A stretch of 25,602 nt of DNA from Planctomycetota bacterium (lineage in GTDB: Bacteria; Planctomycetota; Planctomycetia; Pirellulales; Lacipirellulaceae): contig JAKEIB010000028.1 in NCBI GenBank assembly GCA_022614705.1, positions 1 through 25,602 on the forward strand, read 5' to 3'. Positions 7,601 to 15,793 of this stretch are shown one piece after another. Position 1 is the first letter of the stretch; each line of letters begins with the position of its first letter. The notes beneath the pieces were generated by a model. That model searched no databases. It had not been told where the DNA came from and saw nothing but the letters and a program-made list of their open reading frames with translations. The translations under genes were made by a program, and so were the position numbers.

Positions 7601-10600
7601 GTCCCGGCGGTTCCAATGATCGCATAGCGCCCCGGCTTGATGGGCGCGATTTCCACATCCGGGATGATATTGCCGCCCGTAGCTTTCAACACGTCTGCGG
7701 CAAGAAAGTAGGGCGCGCTATTTGTCGACCCGGGCGGAAGGCGTAACTTGTCTTCTGGCTTCTTCACGAGCAGAAAGCGCTCATTAAATCCTTCGGACGC
7801 TGACCCCGGGGCGAGCGGTGTGCCAGGCGATTGATTCTTCGCGTATCGTTCCGAATTGTCGCTCGTGAAATAAAAGGAACGCTCAATGTACGGCTCATCG
7901 GCTGTCACTACTTGCGGTTTGAATCCTGGCCAGTCAACGTCGGCGGACTCAAAAATATTGGACGTATATTTTGGCGTGCCGGTATGCACGGCCGATCCAG
8001 TATCATCCACCGGATCGTTGTTGCGATACCTTGTATGCTCTTCCACCACAATCATGCGCCAAACAGGCGAGCGTTTTACCGTGGCCACTGTAACCTTCGT
8101 CGGGTCAATTTGGTCCGATAGCTGCCCATTCGCGTTTACGCCCAACGTACTGAGGCGTCCGAGCTCTAGTCCTCCATACGACTCATCCGTACCAACGGAC
8201 ACGATGTTGTTGGGGTCGCGTGTCAGCCGGCTATACAACTCAGCCGGATATTGCCCAGTCGGGGACCATGGGTTGTAGACTTCGACGAACAACGGGCCGC
8301 GCGGCCGCAGCCGCTGGTCGTTGTCTTTCCGCTCGCCGGGGATTTCTCCCTCGTTCTGCATGTCCTTCCCCGTGAAATCCGAATCCAAGTCCTCGGTTCG
8401 CCGGTCGTGAACCGCGATCGTTTCGGTGATCAGCAGGTCGGGCCGCTCGGCGCCCCAGACGATGCCGCGCGTCTGGTTGAGTATCGTCGGCGGGGCAGCA
8501 ACGGGTTTCGTCTGCTTGAGGTAATCTGGAGCCGTGATCGCGGCCCAATCAATGACGAAGCCGAGATTTTCGTCGGTGGCAGGATCGCCATCGAGCGGAA
8601 TGTTGTTTGGCGTTGGAGTCGGCGGGTTTGTGCTATTGTCTACTGTTCCATCGGGAACGCCCCAGCCGTCCCACGGGTTTTCGTCGTACTCGAACGACGT
8701 CATCGCAGCATCCGAGTCGCGCGCGTCGACACAATTAACGGCCCATTGCGCAATCATCCGGCAAGTCAACTTGCGCAGCAGGATTCGCTGAGTTTCTCGA
8801 ACGGGGTCTGGCTGTCCCGTCGTTTGAAGAAATACTTGAATGTCCCTCGCAGGGGACTCCGCGGGATCAAGATACTTTCTTATTTGAGGGGCGTTCGCAT
8901 CCAACGGAGCAATATAATTCTCATCGAGCAGCAAACGCATCAGGCAGTACAGATGCCGGGCGTAAAGCTGGCGGGCCTGCGATTCGAGATTACGCACGCG
9001 TGCGCCAGCTGGTCCCCCACTCGGATGAGTGAGTTCACCTTGGCCGTTCGTGTAATCGAATGCGATCGGTTCGCCCAAGGTTCCGTTAATCGTCAGGTCC
9101 GCCCACAGTTGATCCAGCGGTTGCGTGTAGCTCTTATTTCCGTCGAAATCTATGTAAGGCTCACTTCCGCCCCGTCTTCCGTTGCCATCCATATCGAGGA
9201 ATGGTTCCCCCGCCTCCAAGGGGTCGTCGACGACGCCGTTGTTGTTATTGTCGCGGCCGTCGCCGAACGGGCGGTTGAGGTCCATCCGCTTGCCGGCGAT
9301 CAGCTCCGGCGCGAGAAGCTGAGCCATGGGCGGATCGTAGACCGAGTTGCCATTCAGGTCCGTAAATTCGTTTGTGTCGATCTGCCCATTTGAATTTGTA
9401 TCCGCATAAGGCTCGCCGTTCAGACGTAATTCGGTCTGTTGCGAAACCTGCGTCAAGAAGGCCGTGTATTGCGCCGGCGTCTGAGAAGCCAGCGTAGTTT
9501 CGGTAAGACCAGCCGCGGCCATCACTTGGCGTCGAACCTCGGTCCAAGCGCGGTACCTGAGCAAATCGAAAATCGTTGCCTGTGCTACTTCCTTGCCAAA
9601 CAACGAGCGAAAATCATCAGACACGCTCGCGTTCAGCTCATCCGCCTCATCCATCGTGGTATCGCCATCGTCATCGACTCCGGCCCGGCCGGGAAGTCCG
9701 TCCGGACCCACCGCTAGCAACTGTTGATTCGGCACGCCGCCACTCGGCACTGGCGGGTCGGCGCTGTCGGTGGTTACCAGGCGGCGGTTGATGCCGGCCA
9801 CTTGTTGGGCGGTAGCCATCATCTCGGCGTTGCCCGTCGAGTTGAATGCCGCGCTCGACAAGCCGGCCATGCGGTACTGGTCGTACTCCAGCAGCTTGAG
9901 CGGGTCGAAGGCGTCGACCACGTCCCATAGCCGGCTGGGGAGCGTGCCGGAGTCGGCGTCCCAGGCGCGGAGCACGCGCTCCAAGTCGGCCGGCGAATAC
10001 GGCGCATCATCGTTCTGCACGAGGCTTTGGTTGAATTCCGCCGCCGCATTGGCGAAGCTGGCCGACGACCACGAATCACGCCGCTGCGAGCGGCTCAAGT
10101 TGAGCTCGTACGGCGAGTCCATCAACAGCGGGCGCGGATTCACCGAACCAAAAGCACTCGGCGCGACTGCGTGGGCATCGTACAGCACTTCATAGTATGG
10201 CTGCCCTGAATAATCGAGGCCCATCGCGTATCGCCCGAACAAATCGGGCGGCGTGCCGAAGGCGCTGCGATTAAGTATTGTCCACGGATGATCAAAGAAC
10301 TTGATTTGTGCCGCCAGTTCGGGCAGTATCTGCTCGCCGGTGGGCATTGTGCTATCAGGCACATATCGATAATTCTGACCGGCCGTGATGGCGTCCTTCG
10401 GCCCCATGCTCGTTGGTCCATAGCCGCTGCGGCCTGAGACTGCCGTTCCGTCGAGCCGTTCGCGGCCGATCAAAAGCGTGGCGTAATCGTCGATCGGCAG
10501 GTTGGCGCGCTCGGAGCGGTTGGCGTTCAAGTCCGGAAGGCCCGTGTTATCGGCCCACGGCAGGGGGAACACCGGCCGCAGGCTGATCTCGGCCGGGCCA

Positions 10601-12630
10601 TAGCCCGAGCCCTGTGGCAACGCATCGGAACTCGCACCCCCAGCCAGGTTGAACGGCACGACGCCCCTCATGGCTTGGGCGTACGCCAGGTTCACCGGAT
10701 TGATGTGGTCCACCAACCCGTGCGCGTTGACGTTCAGCCGGCCGTCGAGGTCGATGATGAGGTACGCGTACATGGCCTTGACGCGCGTGCCGTCTTCGAG
10801 CTCGATCACGGGGTCGCCCAGGTCGACCCAATTGCTATCCGGCACGCCGTCGTTGTCGTTGTCGACGTCCCACGGCCCGACCGCCTCCCAATACGGGATC
10901 GCGATTTGGCCGTTCTTCAGAATGTCGTCTCCCAGGCTTGTGAGAAATTGTGTATCTAATGGCCGTGACTGCGAATTGCCACCATCGAACTCCGGATGGT
11001 CCTCCCACAGTGGCCGCATGCTGATTTTTCGCTTCAGCGCAACGATCTGCCCCGCCTGTTGCAGCGACAGGCCCCACAAAGGATTGCCGTTGTCATCAAA
11101 GGGTCGGAGGATCGCTCGTGCGCGGTCCGCAGCCGACAAACTCCCCATGAAAGACGCGGGTAAGAGCCGGTGAAACCAGAAATTGATCAAATCCGGCCGA
11201 TGAAACGATGGCAGTGGCATGTCTTCCAAGTCGAGCCGCAGAAAGTCCTTTGGATTGAAACTGGAATCGTTAACATCCACTAGATCGGGCTGCGTATCGG
11301 CATCTGTTGTGTAAGTATCGTCAGGTACAACCACCCGCCCCTGGGCCCGCGGCGTCACCGTTTGCAGCGCGAGCCACATGTTCTGGAAGTCGGCCGCATC
11401 GTATCCTTCGTCCGCATCGCCCGGGCCGACAATGCCTTTGTATTTCCATTCGGCCAAAAGCGCAGTGATTTCAGCTGGTGTCAGATTGGATGTGATCTTT
11501 GGGTTTAGTGCATCGTAGGTGCCAGTAAGAGAATTGGCGTAACGCGGACCACGAAGGTCGGCATTGGCGGGATTTGGGTCTGGATCCGACTGGAAAGAAA
11601 AAGCGTGATTTGGAATAAGCGCAACTTCTGGATAAATTGCCTCCGCTGGATTAGGCACTGTTAATACCGTTTCCAGGACATTCAGCCGCGGTTCGGGAGT
11701 CACGGCCAGCGGGTTGTAGCCGACTCCCGTGCCATTGAATGGCCGGCCGTTGACGAGAAATGCCGCGCCGGCCAATTCGGAGATCCCCGGCGGCGGCCCG
11801 CCGGTCGACGACAACAGTTGACCGTCGCGCCGCCCGAAGGACATGACCCGAAAGCGCCAAATGCCCCTGACCGGCGGATTGGTCGTTATTGAAACAGCGT
11901 TCGGAAAGAGCGCTTGAATGGCCGGATCGTCGCCGACGAATTGATACTCCACGATCCGCGTCGTTTGGCCGGAGGCGGCGCCGCTCGTCACTGTCAACAG
12001 GCAGCCGTTGTAGTAGCCGCGCGTGAGCGGCAGCGTATGAACCTGGGGCCGGCCAAGCCCGTCGCGATCCAGTTTAATGACGTTGGCCAACGTCAGGTTT
12101 GTAATGGACTCATCAATCGTTGGCGTAGTCGTATTGTCTGTCGGTCGTGCGATCGGGACGACGTACACGTCGATCAGCTGACCCTGTGCGGCGCCGAGGG
12201 TAGTGTTGTCGCCGATTTGTCGCGCGTAGGTGGCGCTGGCCACGACCGCCTCGAAGCCGTCGGTGCCGTAGAAATCGCGCAATAGGCTATGCTTGCCGAT
12301 GACCGAGCTTGGGTTTTCGGTGTCGCGCACGATTTGCATCAGCCCGCGGTCGAGCAGCTCGTCGGCGCGGTTGCCGAGGCGATCCCCGCGCGCGTTGTAC
12401 TTGGCCGACGTGCGGGCCTGGTTGCTGGTCATGAGAAACGCCGTGCCGATCAGCATGAACAGCACCAACATGCTGAGCACGACGAGCAGCAGCACGCCGC
12501 GCCGCGGCGGCCGGGGGGATTGCCGGACGTTTGTCATTCTGAGCGAAGCGAAGAATCTGTTAAGCGAACACGGAAGATCGTCGGTAATCCGCATTCCGCA
12601 ATCGTGTTGTTGTCTCTTGACCGTTCCCAT
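4639..12630 (-). CDS. giant GspK-like minor pseudopilin, about 2,663 residues
   Basis: The start at 12630 is chosen because AAGGAG lies 7 nt upstream; the frame is open further, to 12783. After a 45-residue basic leader comes RRG|VLLLVVLSMLVLFMLIG. This is a class III signal-like segment without Glu at +5, as in GspK and PilX. GspK-type 'D-DGRLNVN' (about residue 620) and 'GRVNLNTV' (about 2345) motifs occur. Aspartate-rich calcium-loop-like sequences are scattered through it: DVDNDNDGVPD (about 590), DDDGDTTMDEAD (about 990), DTNSNGQIDTNEF (about 1077, EF-hand/dockerin-like), DNNNNGVVDD (about 1130) and DGDNDGSPDP (about 1800). Classical GspK is near 320 residues and caps the pseudopilus tip with GspI and GspJ. 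The extra length suggests a large surface or periplasmic tip structure (inference). The leader is partly encoded by two repeat types. Confidence 0.8.
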   Translation of the reverse strand: MGTVKRQQHDCGMRITDDLPCSLNRFFASLRMTNVRQSPRPPRRGVLLLVVLSMLVLFMLIGTAFLMTSNQARTSAKYNARGDRLGNRADELLDRGLMQIVRDTENPSSVIGKHSLLRDFYGTDGFEAVVASATYARQIGDNTTLGAAQGQLIDVYVVPIARPTDNTTTPTIDESITNLTLANVIKLDRDGLGRPQVHTLPLTRGYYNGCLLTVTSGAASGQTTRIVEYQFVGDDPAIQALFPNAVSITTNPPVRGIWRFRVMSFGRRDGQLLSSTGGPPPGISELAGAAFLVNGRPFNGTGVGYNPLAVTPEPRLNVLETVLTVPNPAEAIYPEVALIPNHAFSFQSDPDPNPANADLRGPRYANSLTGTYDALNPKITSNLTPAEITALLAEWKYKGIVGPGDADEGYDAADFQNMWLALQTVTPRAQGRVVVPDDTYTTDADTQPDLVDVNDSSFNPKDFLRLDLEDMPLPSFHRPDLINFWFHRLLPASFMGSLSAADRARAILRPFDDNGNPLWGLSLQQAGQIVALKRKISMRPLWEDHPEFDGGNSQSRPLDTQFLTSLGDDILKNGQIAIPYWEAVGPWDVDNDNDGVPDSNWVDLGDPVIELEDGTRVKAMYAYLIIDLDGRLNVNAHGLVDHINPVNLAYAQAMRGVVPFNLAGGASSDALPQGSGYGPAEISLRPVFPLPWADNTGLPDLNANRSERANLPIDDYATLLIGRERLDGTAVSGRSGYGPTSMGPKDAITAGQNYRYVPDSTMPTGEQILPELAAQIKFFDHPWTILNRSAFGTPPDLFGRYAMGLDYSGQPYYEVLYDAHAVAPSAFGSVNPRPLLMDSPYELNLSRSQRRDSWSSASFANAAAEFNQSLVQNDDAPYSPADLERVLRAWDADSGTLPSRLWDVVDAFDPLKLLEYDQYRMAGLSSAAFNSTGNAEMMATAQQVAGINRRLVTTDSADPPVPSGGVPNQQLLAVGPDGLPGRAGVDDDGDTTMDEADELNASVSDDFRSLFGKEVAQATIFDLLRYRAWTEVRRQVMAAAGLTETTLASQTPAQYTAFLTQVSQQTELRLNGEPYADTNSNGQIDTNEFTDLNGNSVYDPPMAQLLAPELIAGKRMDLNRPFGDGRDNNNNGVVDDPLEAGEPFLDMDGNGRRGGSEPYIDFDGNKSYTQPLDQLWADLTINGTLGEPIAFDYTNGQGELTHPSGGPAGARVRNLESQARQLYARHLYCLMRLLLDENYIAPLDANAPQIRKYLDPAESPARDIQVFLQTTGQPDPVRETQRILLRKLTCRMIAQWAVNCVDARDSDAAMTSFEYDENPWDGWGVPDGTVDNSTNPPTPTPNNIPLDGDPATDENLGFVIDWAAITAPDYLKQTKPVAAPPTILNQTRGIVWGAERPDLLITETIAVHDRRTEDLDSDFTGKDMQNEGEIPGERKDNDQRLRPRGPLFVEVYNPWSPTGQYPAELYSRLTRDPNNIVSVGTDESYGGLELGRLSTLGVNANGQLSDQIDPTKVTVATVKRSPVWRMIVVEEHTRYRNNDPVDDTGSAVHTGTPKYTSNIFESADVDWPGFKPQVVTADEPYIERSFYFTSDNSERYAKNQSPGTPLAPGSASEGFNERFLLVKKPEDKLRLPPGSTNSAPYFLAADVLKATGGNIIPDVEIAPIKPGRYAIIGTAGTQYKTLEVGRSQGFDPNGALQPINNIPRYVTTVSRLIMPGPAGDRQTDDATHKGAIDRTRRIELLPYFDPEVQQVFIGSNGGTPLFPNPGNNAGDFVQRDNEVVKLPFGPAANRFLNIFDGDNDGSPDPTLVAPCVAIPVAHMSLSEPLDLYKKRRADLYTIEKQQEQDANSQGIQVNPKDHYWNPEAAEGEGAYVDGTGSGSRFASPYDEPFDTAWELMRNGTTRNYRTLHLQRLADPTLPWNPPPGQYKDSAGNDLYRPNLPVNPYRTIDAASADLTAFNGASSREPDDPDQSVVDRNARWLPEKYLTQFRNTFGSAVLSDTTVTPVHRLSFRSLERGLHANELTPTGDIPLAPRALWRQEPEMRFDRTDTPTTPKYTSDTMNWRTLTNDTDRQTELMKRANDLRIRDRNVIDGDITAIKNLMDPDFGSFPDSLRPGSVAAIGLGHHFDIVMDHSLGFQNEAFGALATRADVQQQGLAMAATGTPLLDSEFARSTLPPNAPPGTTVNATYPWLAWGNRPFTSAKDIFNVPATSSSQMLRQYRTIHALDAVPERNPYANEVVIKDTSEWLPFGHLLNYFAVATQRPDTADIDRDTDVDEPVPPPHFYRILEYLQVPSRYVGTDTMLTAEVFNDNPFDNTDNIASAQDPRYYFQPPYNKVSRERDPGRVNLNTVAGRRGLINGVMRQWSEVFDGIMHRDRDANPAPNQLAHFGPAWRDVVLSRRGYPQVDANGASVDKPGAIPDTFAFGLNNSSPTVFANPFRSPDAGDLVPLAGMMQPGIQVSWLRSHPYGPGADGAWGVARQNPDIVGSDDDEGRALNDPLRMVDDSREAGFGDDALVPSDQSFIPLFSERFDAPFVDGNRNPSMYYQPMTRMENLVTNRSNVFAIWITVGYFEVEPAPNWDAPATQERFGGDGTAGSPATVAAQALYNRVYPDGYMLGREVGSETGDVKRPRGFYIIDRTEEVGFKPGEDLNVEKTIRLKRRIE
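12532..12602. repeat. repeats within the leader of the GspK-like gene
   Basis: 12532-12561 holds a 'TTCTGAGCGAAGCGAAGAAT' element. I recognise this from many environmental genomes as a dispersed repeat whose translations read ILSEAKNL or FFASLRMT. Next to it, at 12589-12602, are two heptamer units CCGCATT and CCGCAAT. Both lie downstream of the chosen SD and start codon, so they are translated as part of the prepilin leader (LNRFFASLRMT and CGMRITD). Confidence 0.75.
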
Positions 12631-12745
12631 CTTGCCTCTCCTTGAGAGACGCCATTCGCCACCGCCCGGCCGCTGGTGTCGGCCAACCCGGCTCATCTCT
12701 CTCGTTCCCAAGCCCCTGCCAAAACTGCTTCGTTCCCGATTGCTA

Positions 12746-14236
12746 TCAAGGTTTGACAAGCGCCATGCCTGTGCCGTATTCACTTTCCAACCGCATCGTT
12801 CTTTTATGCACCGCCACCGCGCCGCGGCAGATTGCTACGCATAAATCGTTGGACAATCCGGCAACGCCGTATCCAGGGGGGGTTGTCGGCTTCCATGGCC
12901 ACTCCGGACCGCGCACAGAGACAAGGCGCTGATTACCTTGCCAACTACCAGTTTCAATCGACAATACCTGGTACCAATTGAGCACAAACCGCGGTTCTTC
13001 ATTTGTGCTGTTCGGGTGCGGCCCACAGAGCATTATCCAGTTGCCGGTTTTAAGTTGTTGAAAGGGATTTTCTGGATGATCTACGATCTCCGTCAGCAGA
13101 AGTTCGCCGCCATTTAGTCCCGATGAATAAACGCTCGCGCTGACCATACGCTCATTCGCGAATGCGCTCTGTAATCCTGGTGCTCCAGGATTATTCGCCG
13201 CAGGCTCACTGGGGAGAATTCGCTTGTAAAACACGACCACGGAAACATCGTACGAAAAGCTTTCCGGATTTCGGGCCATTCCGTCTCGAGCCGCGATCGT
13301 CGTCGGCACGACGCTGACAATCCACGAGTAGTCGCCGGTCCATTGACGCGCGAGCGGCGCGGTTGTACTGCCGGAGACAATGGTGTCCCAATTCTGCCGA
13401 GCGGGCCGGTCGTCGCGCGCCGGCAAGTCTGTTGTCAAGTCATCGTTGCCATGAAACAGTTGCGCCGACATCGATGCGTTGATCGGCCATCCCTTCGAGC
13501 CAGCAAATAGCGAACTTGCATCCTGAAAAGTCACGCGACGAATCGGCCACACGCGCTCGTTTGTGTTAGATGATCCCGTTCCTGTGCGCCAAGGATTCCA
13601 AGCGGCATTCTGGTAGTACCCCCACGCACCATTTCTCGGGAAGGATCGCACCGCGCTCGCCGGAAATGCATACGCGACCGTATTATTTGGGGCATTTGTT
13701 CTTTGTGCCGCCGCGGCCACGTACATTGGATCGATGATGAACGCGTTACCGAACTGCCTGCTGACAAGCGTTGTGTCCGTGGCAGCGGCCGGTTGCGCGA
13801 GCGCTTCGTTCAACGCTTGTGCGAACGGACGAGTAAACGTCGTTTGCAAGACTGCTGGTTTTGGATTGACATACTTTCCATCGGATGGAAACATCACATG
13901 CGCCGTGGAGTTCGCAAGACTTTGCGGCACAAACGCATACCACGCCTTCGGATTCACCGTCCCGCGGGCCACGATATCGTTCATCACCGCCTGGCCGATG
14001 GCTGCGCCGTTATCGGAGATCACCGCTTGTTGCATATACCAGCCGCCGACGGGGAACAGCGCCGCCACGCCCAACAGCCCCAGCGTGAGAATACCCATCG
14101 AGATCAGCACCTCGGTGAGGGTGATCGCTGCGCGAGATTTCGGATTTCGGATTGCGGATTGCGGATTAGGAACGCGTATCAATCCGCAATCCGCAATCCG
14201 CAATCCGAAATTCTTCTGACTCTCGACTCGAACCAT
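12746..14236 (-). CDS. GspI/PilV-like pseudopilin
   Basis: The protein has 496 residues from the ATG at 14236. This start has GGAAAGG about 8 nt upstream, better placed than for the alternative ATG at 14257. A 37-residue leader ends in SRAA and is followed by ITLTEVLISMGILTLGLLGV, a type IV pilin N-terminal helix with Glu at +5. The 'GILTLGLLGVAALFPVG' continuation is typical of PilV and GspI. The residue before the predicted cleavage is Ala, not the usual Gly. The remaining 430 residues are a predicted soluble domain with no motif I recognise, much longer than GspI (about 120) or PilV (about 180). Residues 10-33 of the leader are encoded by an inverted pair of heptamer arrays. It lies 115 bp upstream of the GspK-like gene, its expected tip-complex partner. 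Confidence 0.8.
   Translation of the reverse strand: MVRVESQKNFGLRIADCGLIRVPNPQSAIRNPKSRAAITLTEVLISMGILTLGLLGVAALFPVGGWYMQQAVISDNGAAIGQAVMNDIVARGTVNPKAWYAFVPQSLANSTAHVMFPSDGKYVNPKPAVLQTTFTRPFAQALNEALAQPAAATDTTLVSRQFGNAFIIDPMYVAAAAQRTNAPNNTVAYAFPASAVRSFPRNGAWGYYQNAAWNPWRTGTGSSNTNERVWPIRRVTFQDASSLFAGSKGWPINASMSAQLFHGNDDLTTDLPARDDRPARQNWDTIVSGSTTAPLARQWTGDYSWIVSVVPTTIAARDGMARNPESFSYDVSVVVFYKRILPSEPAANNPGAPGLQSAFANERMVSASVYSSGLNGGELLLTEIVDHPENPFQQLKTGNWIMLCGPHPNSTNEEPRFVLNWYQVLSIETGSWQGNQRLVSVRGPEWPWKPTTPPGYGVAGLSNDLCVAICRGAVAVHKRTMRLESEYGTGMALVKP
14137..14211. repeat. inverted heptamer arrays, unit ATTGCGG / CCGCAAT, inside the GspI/PilV-like leader
   Basis: Units ATTTCGG, ATTTCGG, ATTGCGG and ATTGCGG plus a degenerate unit run from 14137. 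After a short spacer come CCGCAAT three times and CCGAAAT (14184-14211). The two halves are reverse complements and can fold into a long hairpin. The whole block lies between the start codon (14236) and the pilin helix of the gene, so it is translated. Confidence 0.9.
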
Positions 14237-14275
14237 CGAACGAACCTTTCCAATCACCAGTGCCCCTGGTGGTAC

Positions 14276-14359
14276 GTTAGGCTTTCTAGCCTGACATCGT
14301 GCGTGTCGAGTCAGGCTGGAAAGCCTAACCTACTTCGCTGTCAGGCTGGAAAGCCTAAC
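14276..14359. repeat. three copies of a 20-bp GTCAGGCTGGAAAGCCTAAC element
   Basis: One inverted copy lies at 14276-14295 (GTTAGGCTTTCTAGCCTGAC). Two direct copies at 14310-14329 and 14340-14359 are exactly 30 bp apart and share the following CCTAC. The last copy abuts the stop codon of the GspH-like gene, and the element's own GTAGG motif supplies the TAG. The copies can pair to form a hairpin of about 20 bp in the GspH/GspI intergenic region. Confidence 0.85.
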
Positions 14360-15793
14360 CTACCTTCCCCCCATCTGCGCCATTTCGCGGGTGAACTCGC
14401 GGGCGGCCAGGATTTGCCTGGCGCGCATTTCTTCCGTGGACTGAGTGGCGAAGATAACCGGGTTCGGATCATTTAAAACGGCCAGCAAATCAACAAACGC
14501 ATTCTCAATCGTCGCGATCCGTCCGGATTGCGAGCCGATCACCACCCAGCGGCTGGTGCCGTTGAGCCAGTTGATCGGCTCGCGGATTTTGTCTTTCTGC
14601 TCCTGCGTCGTCGCATTGTTCACGTCGAAGCTATTGAGCGTCAGATCGCTGCCCGCCGCCGGCGGGACGTTTTCCCGCTTGCCGACCAGCAAATACACGT
14701 TGTCCACGACCGTCTTGTCGAAGGGAACTGCGTCGTTCGGAATGCGGCTGAAGGCGACGCGCGACACGGTCCCTTCCGGCGAGAACATGATCTGCACGCC
14801 CTCGTCATTGTCGTGCGCTCCCGGCCAATAAAAGTAGTCCCTGTAGCCCACGCCGGACGCCCGCAGGTCGATCGCCGTGCCTTCGGGCAGTTGGTACGGC
14901 TCGTCGGAAGTCGGCATCGCCTGGCGGAGGATCTTGTATGGCGCGGGGCTGGTATAAAATGGCACGTTGATCGCGTTCGGCGTCCCGATCTCATAACCCT
15001 GATTGTCGTACTTCACGTTCAGCATCTGGCCCGTATCGTTCATCGGGACAGCCACCAAGGTGCCGGGCGGATTCCCGGCATTCGGCGAGTAAAAACCGGT
15101 AACCGGATCGATGTAATTGGGTTCATCGTCGGTCAATCGATACTTCGTGCCGCTCACTTCGACTACGTCGCCGCGGCGGATCGTGTTCCCCGGCAGCGGG
15201 TCGGGTAGACCTGCGCGGGTCACGAATCGAATCAATACTTGCCCAGCACCACCAGTTGGACCGTTATCCAAGGCCACCATCGCCGACGACGTGGGGTCGA
15301 AACCGCAAAATGGCGGCGGCTGCTCGACGTAGAACACCTCCAAGCACACGCCCCGGTCTTCCGGTCGCTTCGTATCCTGGCTCAGCCGCTTGAGCGCGAT
15401 GCCGACCGGCCGGTTGAGGGATATCGCCCGCGCCTGGGCCCCGGTGATGAACGTATTCAGCCCGCGGCTGGCCTCGCGCTTGCTGCGATCGTCGTCGGCC
15501 GGCGTCAGAATCGGAATCGCCGCCGCCACGATCGTTGTGAGGATGATGATCACGACGAGAAGCTCAATCAGAGTCAGGCCCCCACGTGGGCGAGTTTCTC
15601 CGAAACTCGAATTCGCGTCTCGGAGAGACGCGGCCACGTGTTTCGTCGATTGCGGATTGCGGATTTCGGATTGCGGATTGAAATCGTCCATTAATCCGCA
15701 ATCCGAAATCCGCAATCCGAAATCGGATCGCTGGCTCATGACTTTCGCCACGGCGAATCTTCGACTCGACTCTAAGCTCTTGACTCTATTCAT
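14360..15793 (-). CDS. GspH/FimT-like pseudopilin with a very long leader
   Basis: The protein has 477 residues. The start at 15793 is supported because its ATG overlaps the TGA of the upstream pseudopilin gene as ATGA (4 nt), the usual sign of translational coupling. The class III cleavage site RGG|LTLIELLVVIIILTTIV appears only after 72 residues, against 6-25 in textbook prepilins. A GspH/FimT-like pattern follows (regularly spaced 'LNTFITGAQARAISLNRPVGIAL'). The mature part is about 405 residues, more than twice a usual GspH, with no other domain I recognise. Much of the leader is encoded by heptamer arrays (15649-15723) and a double-hairpin element (15581-15640). A downstream ATG at M19 would still include these. 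GspH is a minor pseudopilin of the secretion pseudopilus. Confidence 0.8.
   Translation of the reverse strand: MNRVKSLESSRRFAVAKVMSQRSDFGLRISDCGLMDDFNPQSEIRNPQSTKHVAASLRDANSSFGETRPRGGLTLIELLVVIIILTTIVAAAIPILTPADDDRSKREASRGLNTFITGAQARAISLNRPVGIALKRLSQDTKRPEDRGVCLEVFYVEQPPPFCGFDPTSSAMVALDNGPTGGAGQVLIRFVTRAGLPDPLPGNTIRRGDVVEVSGTKYRLTDDEPNYIDPVTGFYSPNAGNPPGTLVAVPMNDTGQMLNVKYDNQGYEIGTPNAINVPFYTSPAPYKILRQAMPTSDEPYQLPEGTAIDLRASGVGYRDYFYWPGAHDNDEGVQIMFSPEGTVSRVAFSRIPNDAVPFDKTVVDNVYLLVGKRENVPPAAGSDLTLNSFDVNNATTQEQKDKIREPINWLNGTSRWVVIGSQSGRIATIENAFVDLLAVLNDPNPVIFATQSTEEMRARQILAAREFTREMAQMGGR
15581..15640. repeat. double-hairpin palindromic element with CACGTG ends, inside the GspH-like leader
   Basis: CGAGTTTC-TCC-GAAACTCG (15591-15609) and CGCGTCTC-GGA-GAGACGCG (15614-15632) are two perfect 8-bp hairpins. 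They lie either side of an AATT centre and have complementary loops TCC and GGA. CCCACGTGGG (15581-15590) and GGCCACGTG (15632-15640) bracket them. The element is translated within the leader of the pseudopilin. Confidence 0.8.
15649..15723. repeat. inverted heptamer arrays, unit ATTGCGG / CCGCAAT, inside the GspH-like leader
   Basis: Units ATTGCGG, ATTGCGG, ATTTCGG and ATTGCGG (15649-15676) are followed after 19 nt by CCGCAAT, CCGAAAT, CCGCAAT and CCGAAAT (15696-15723). This is the same family and the same inverted arrangement as at 14137-14211, and it gives similar leader peptides (FGLRISDCGL, NPQSEIRNPQS). Confidence 0.9.

Noticed and set aside
8251..9393. Long plus-strand open frame of 380 codons opposite the GspK-like gene
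   Set aside because: It lies wholly antisense to a protein with clear signal, repeat and motif structure. Its translation is Arg/Val-rich with no domain, as expected from a high-GC shadow frame.
12631..12783. N-terminal extension of the GspK-like frame to 12783
   Set aside because: It overlaps the end of the GspI-like gene, while an AAGGAG SD sits 7 nt before the ATG at 12630.
14137..15723. CRISPR arrays, suggested by the repeated ATTGCGG blocks
   Set aside because: The units are 7 bp without unique spacers, are inverted in pairs, and no cas genes are present.
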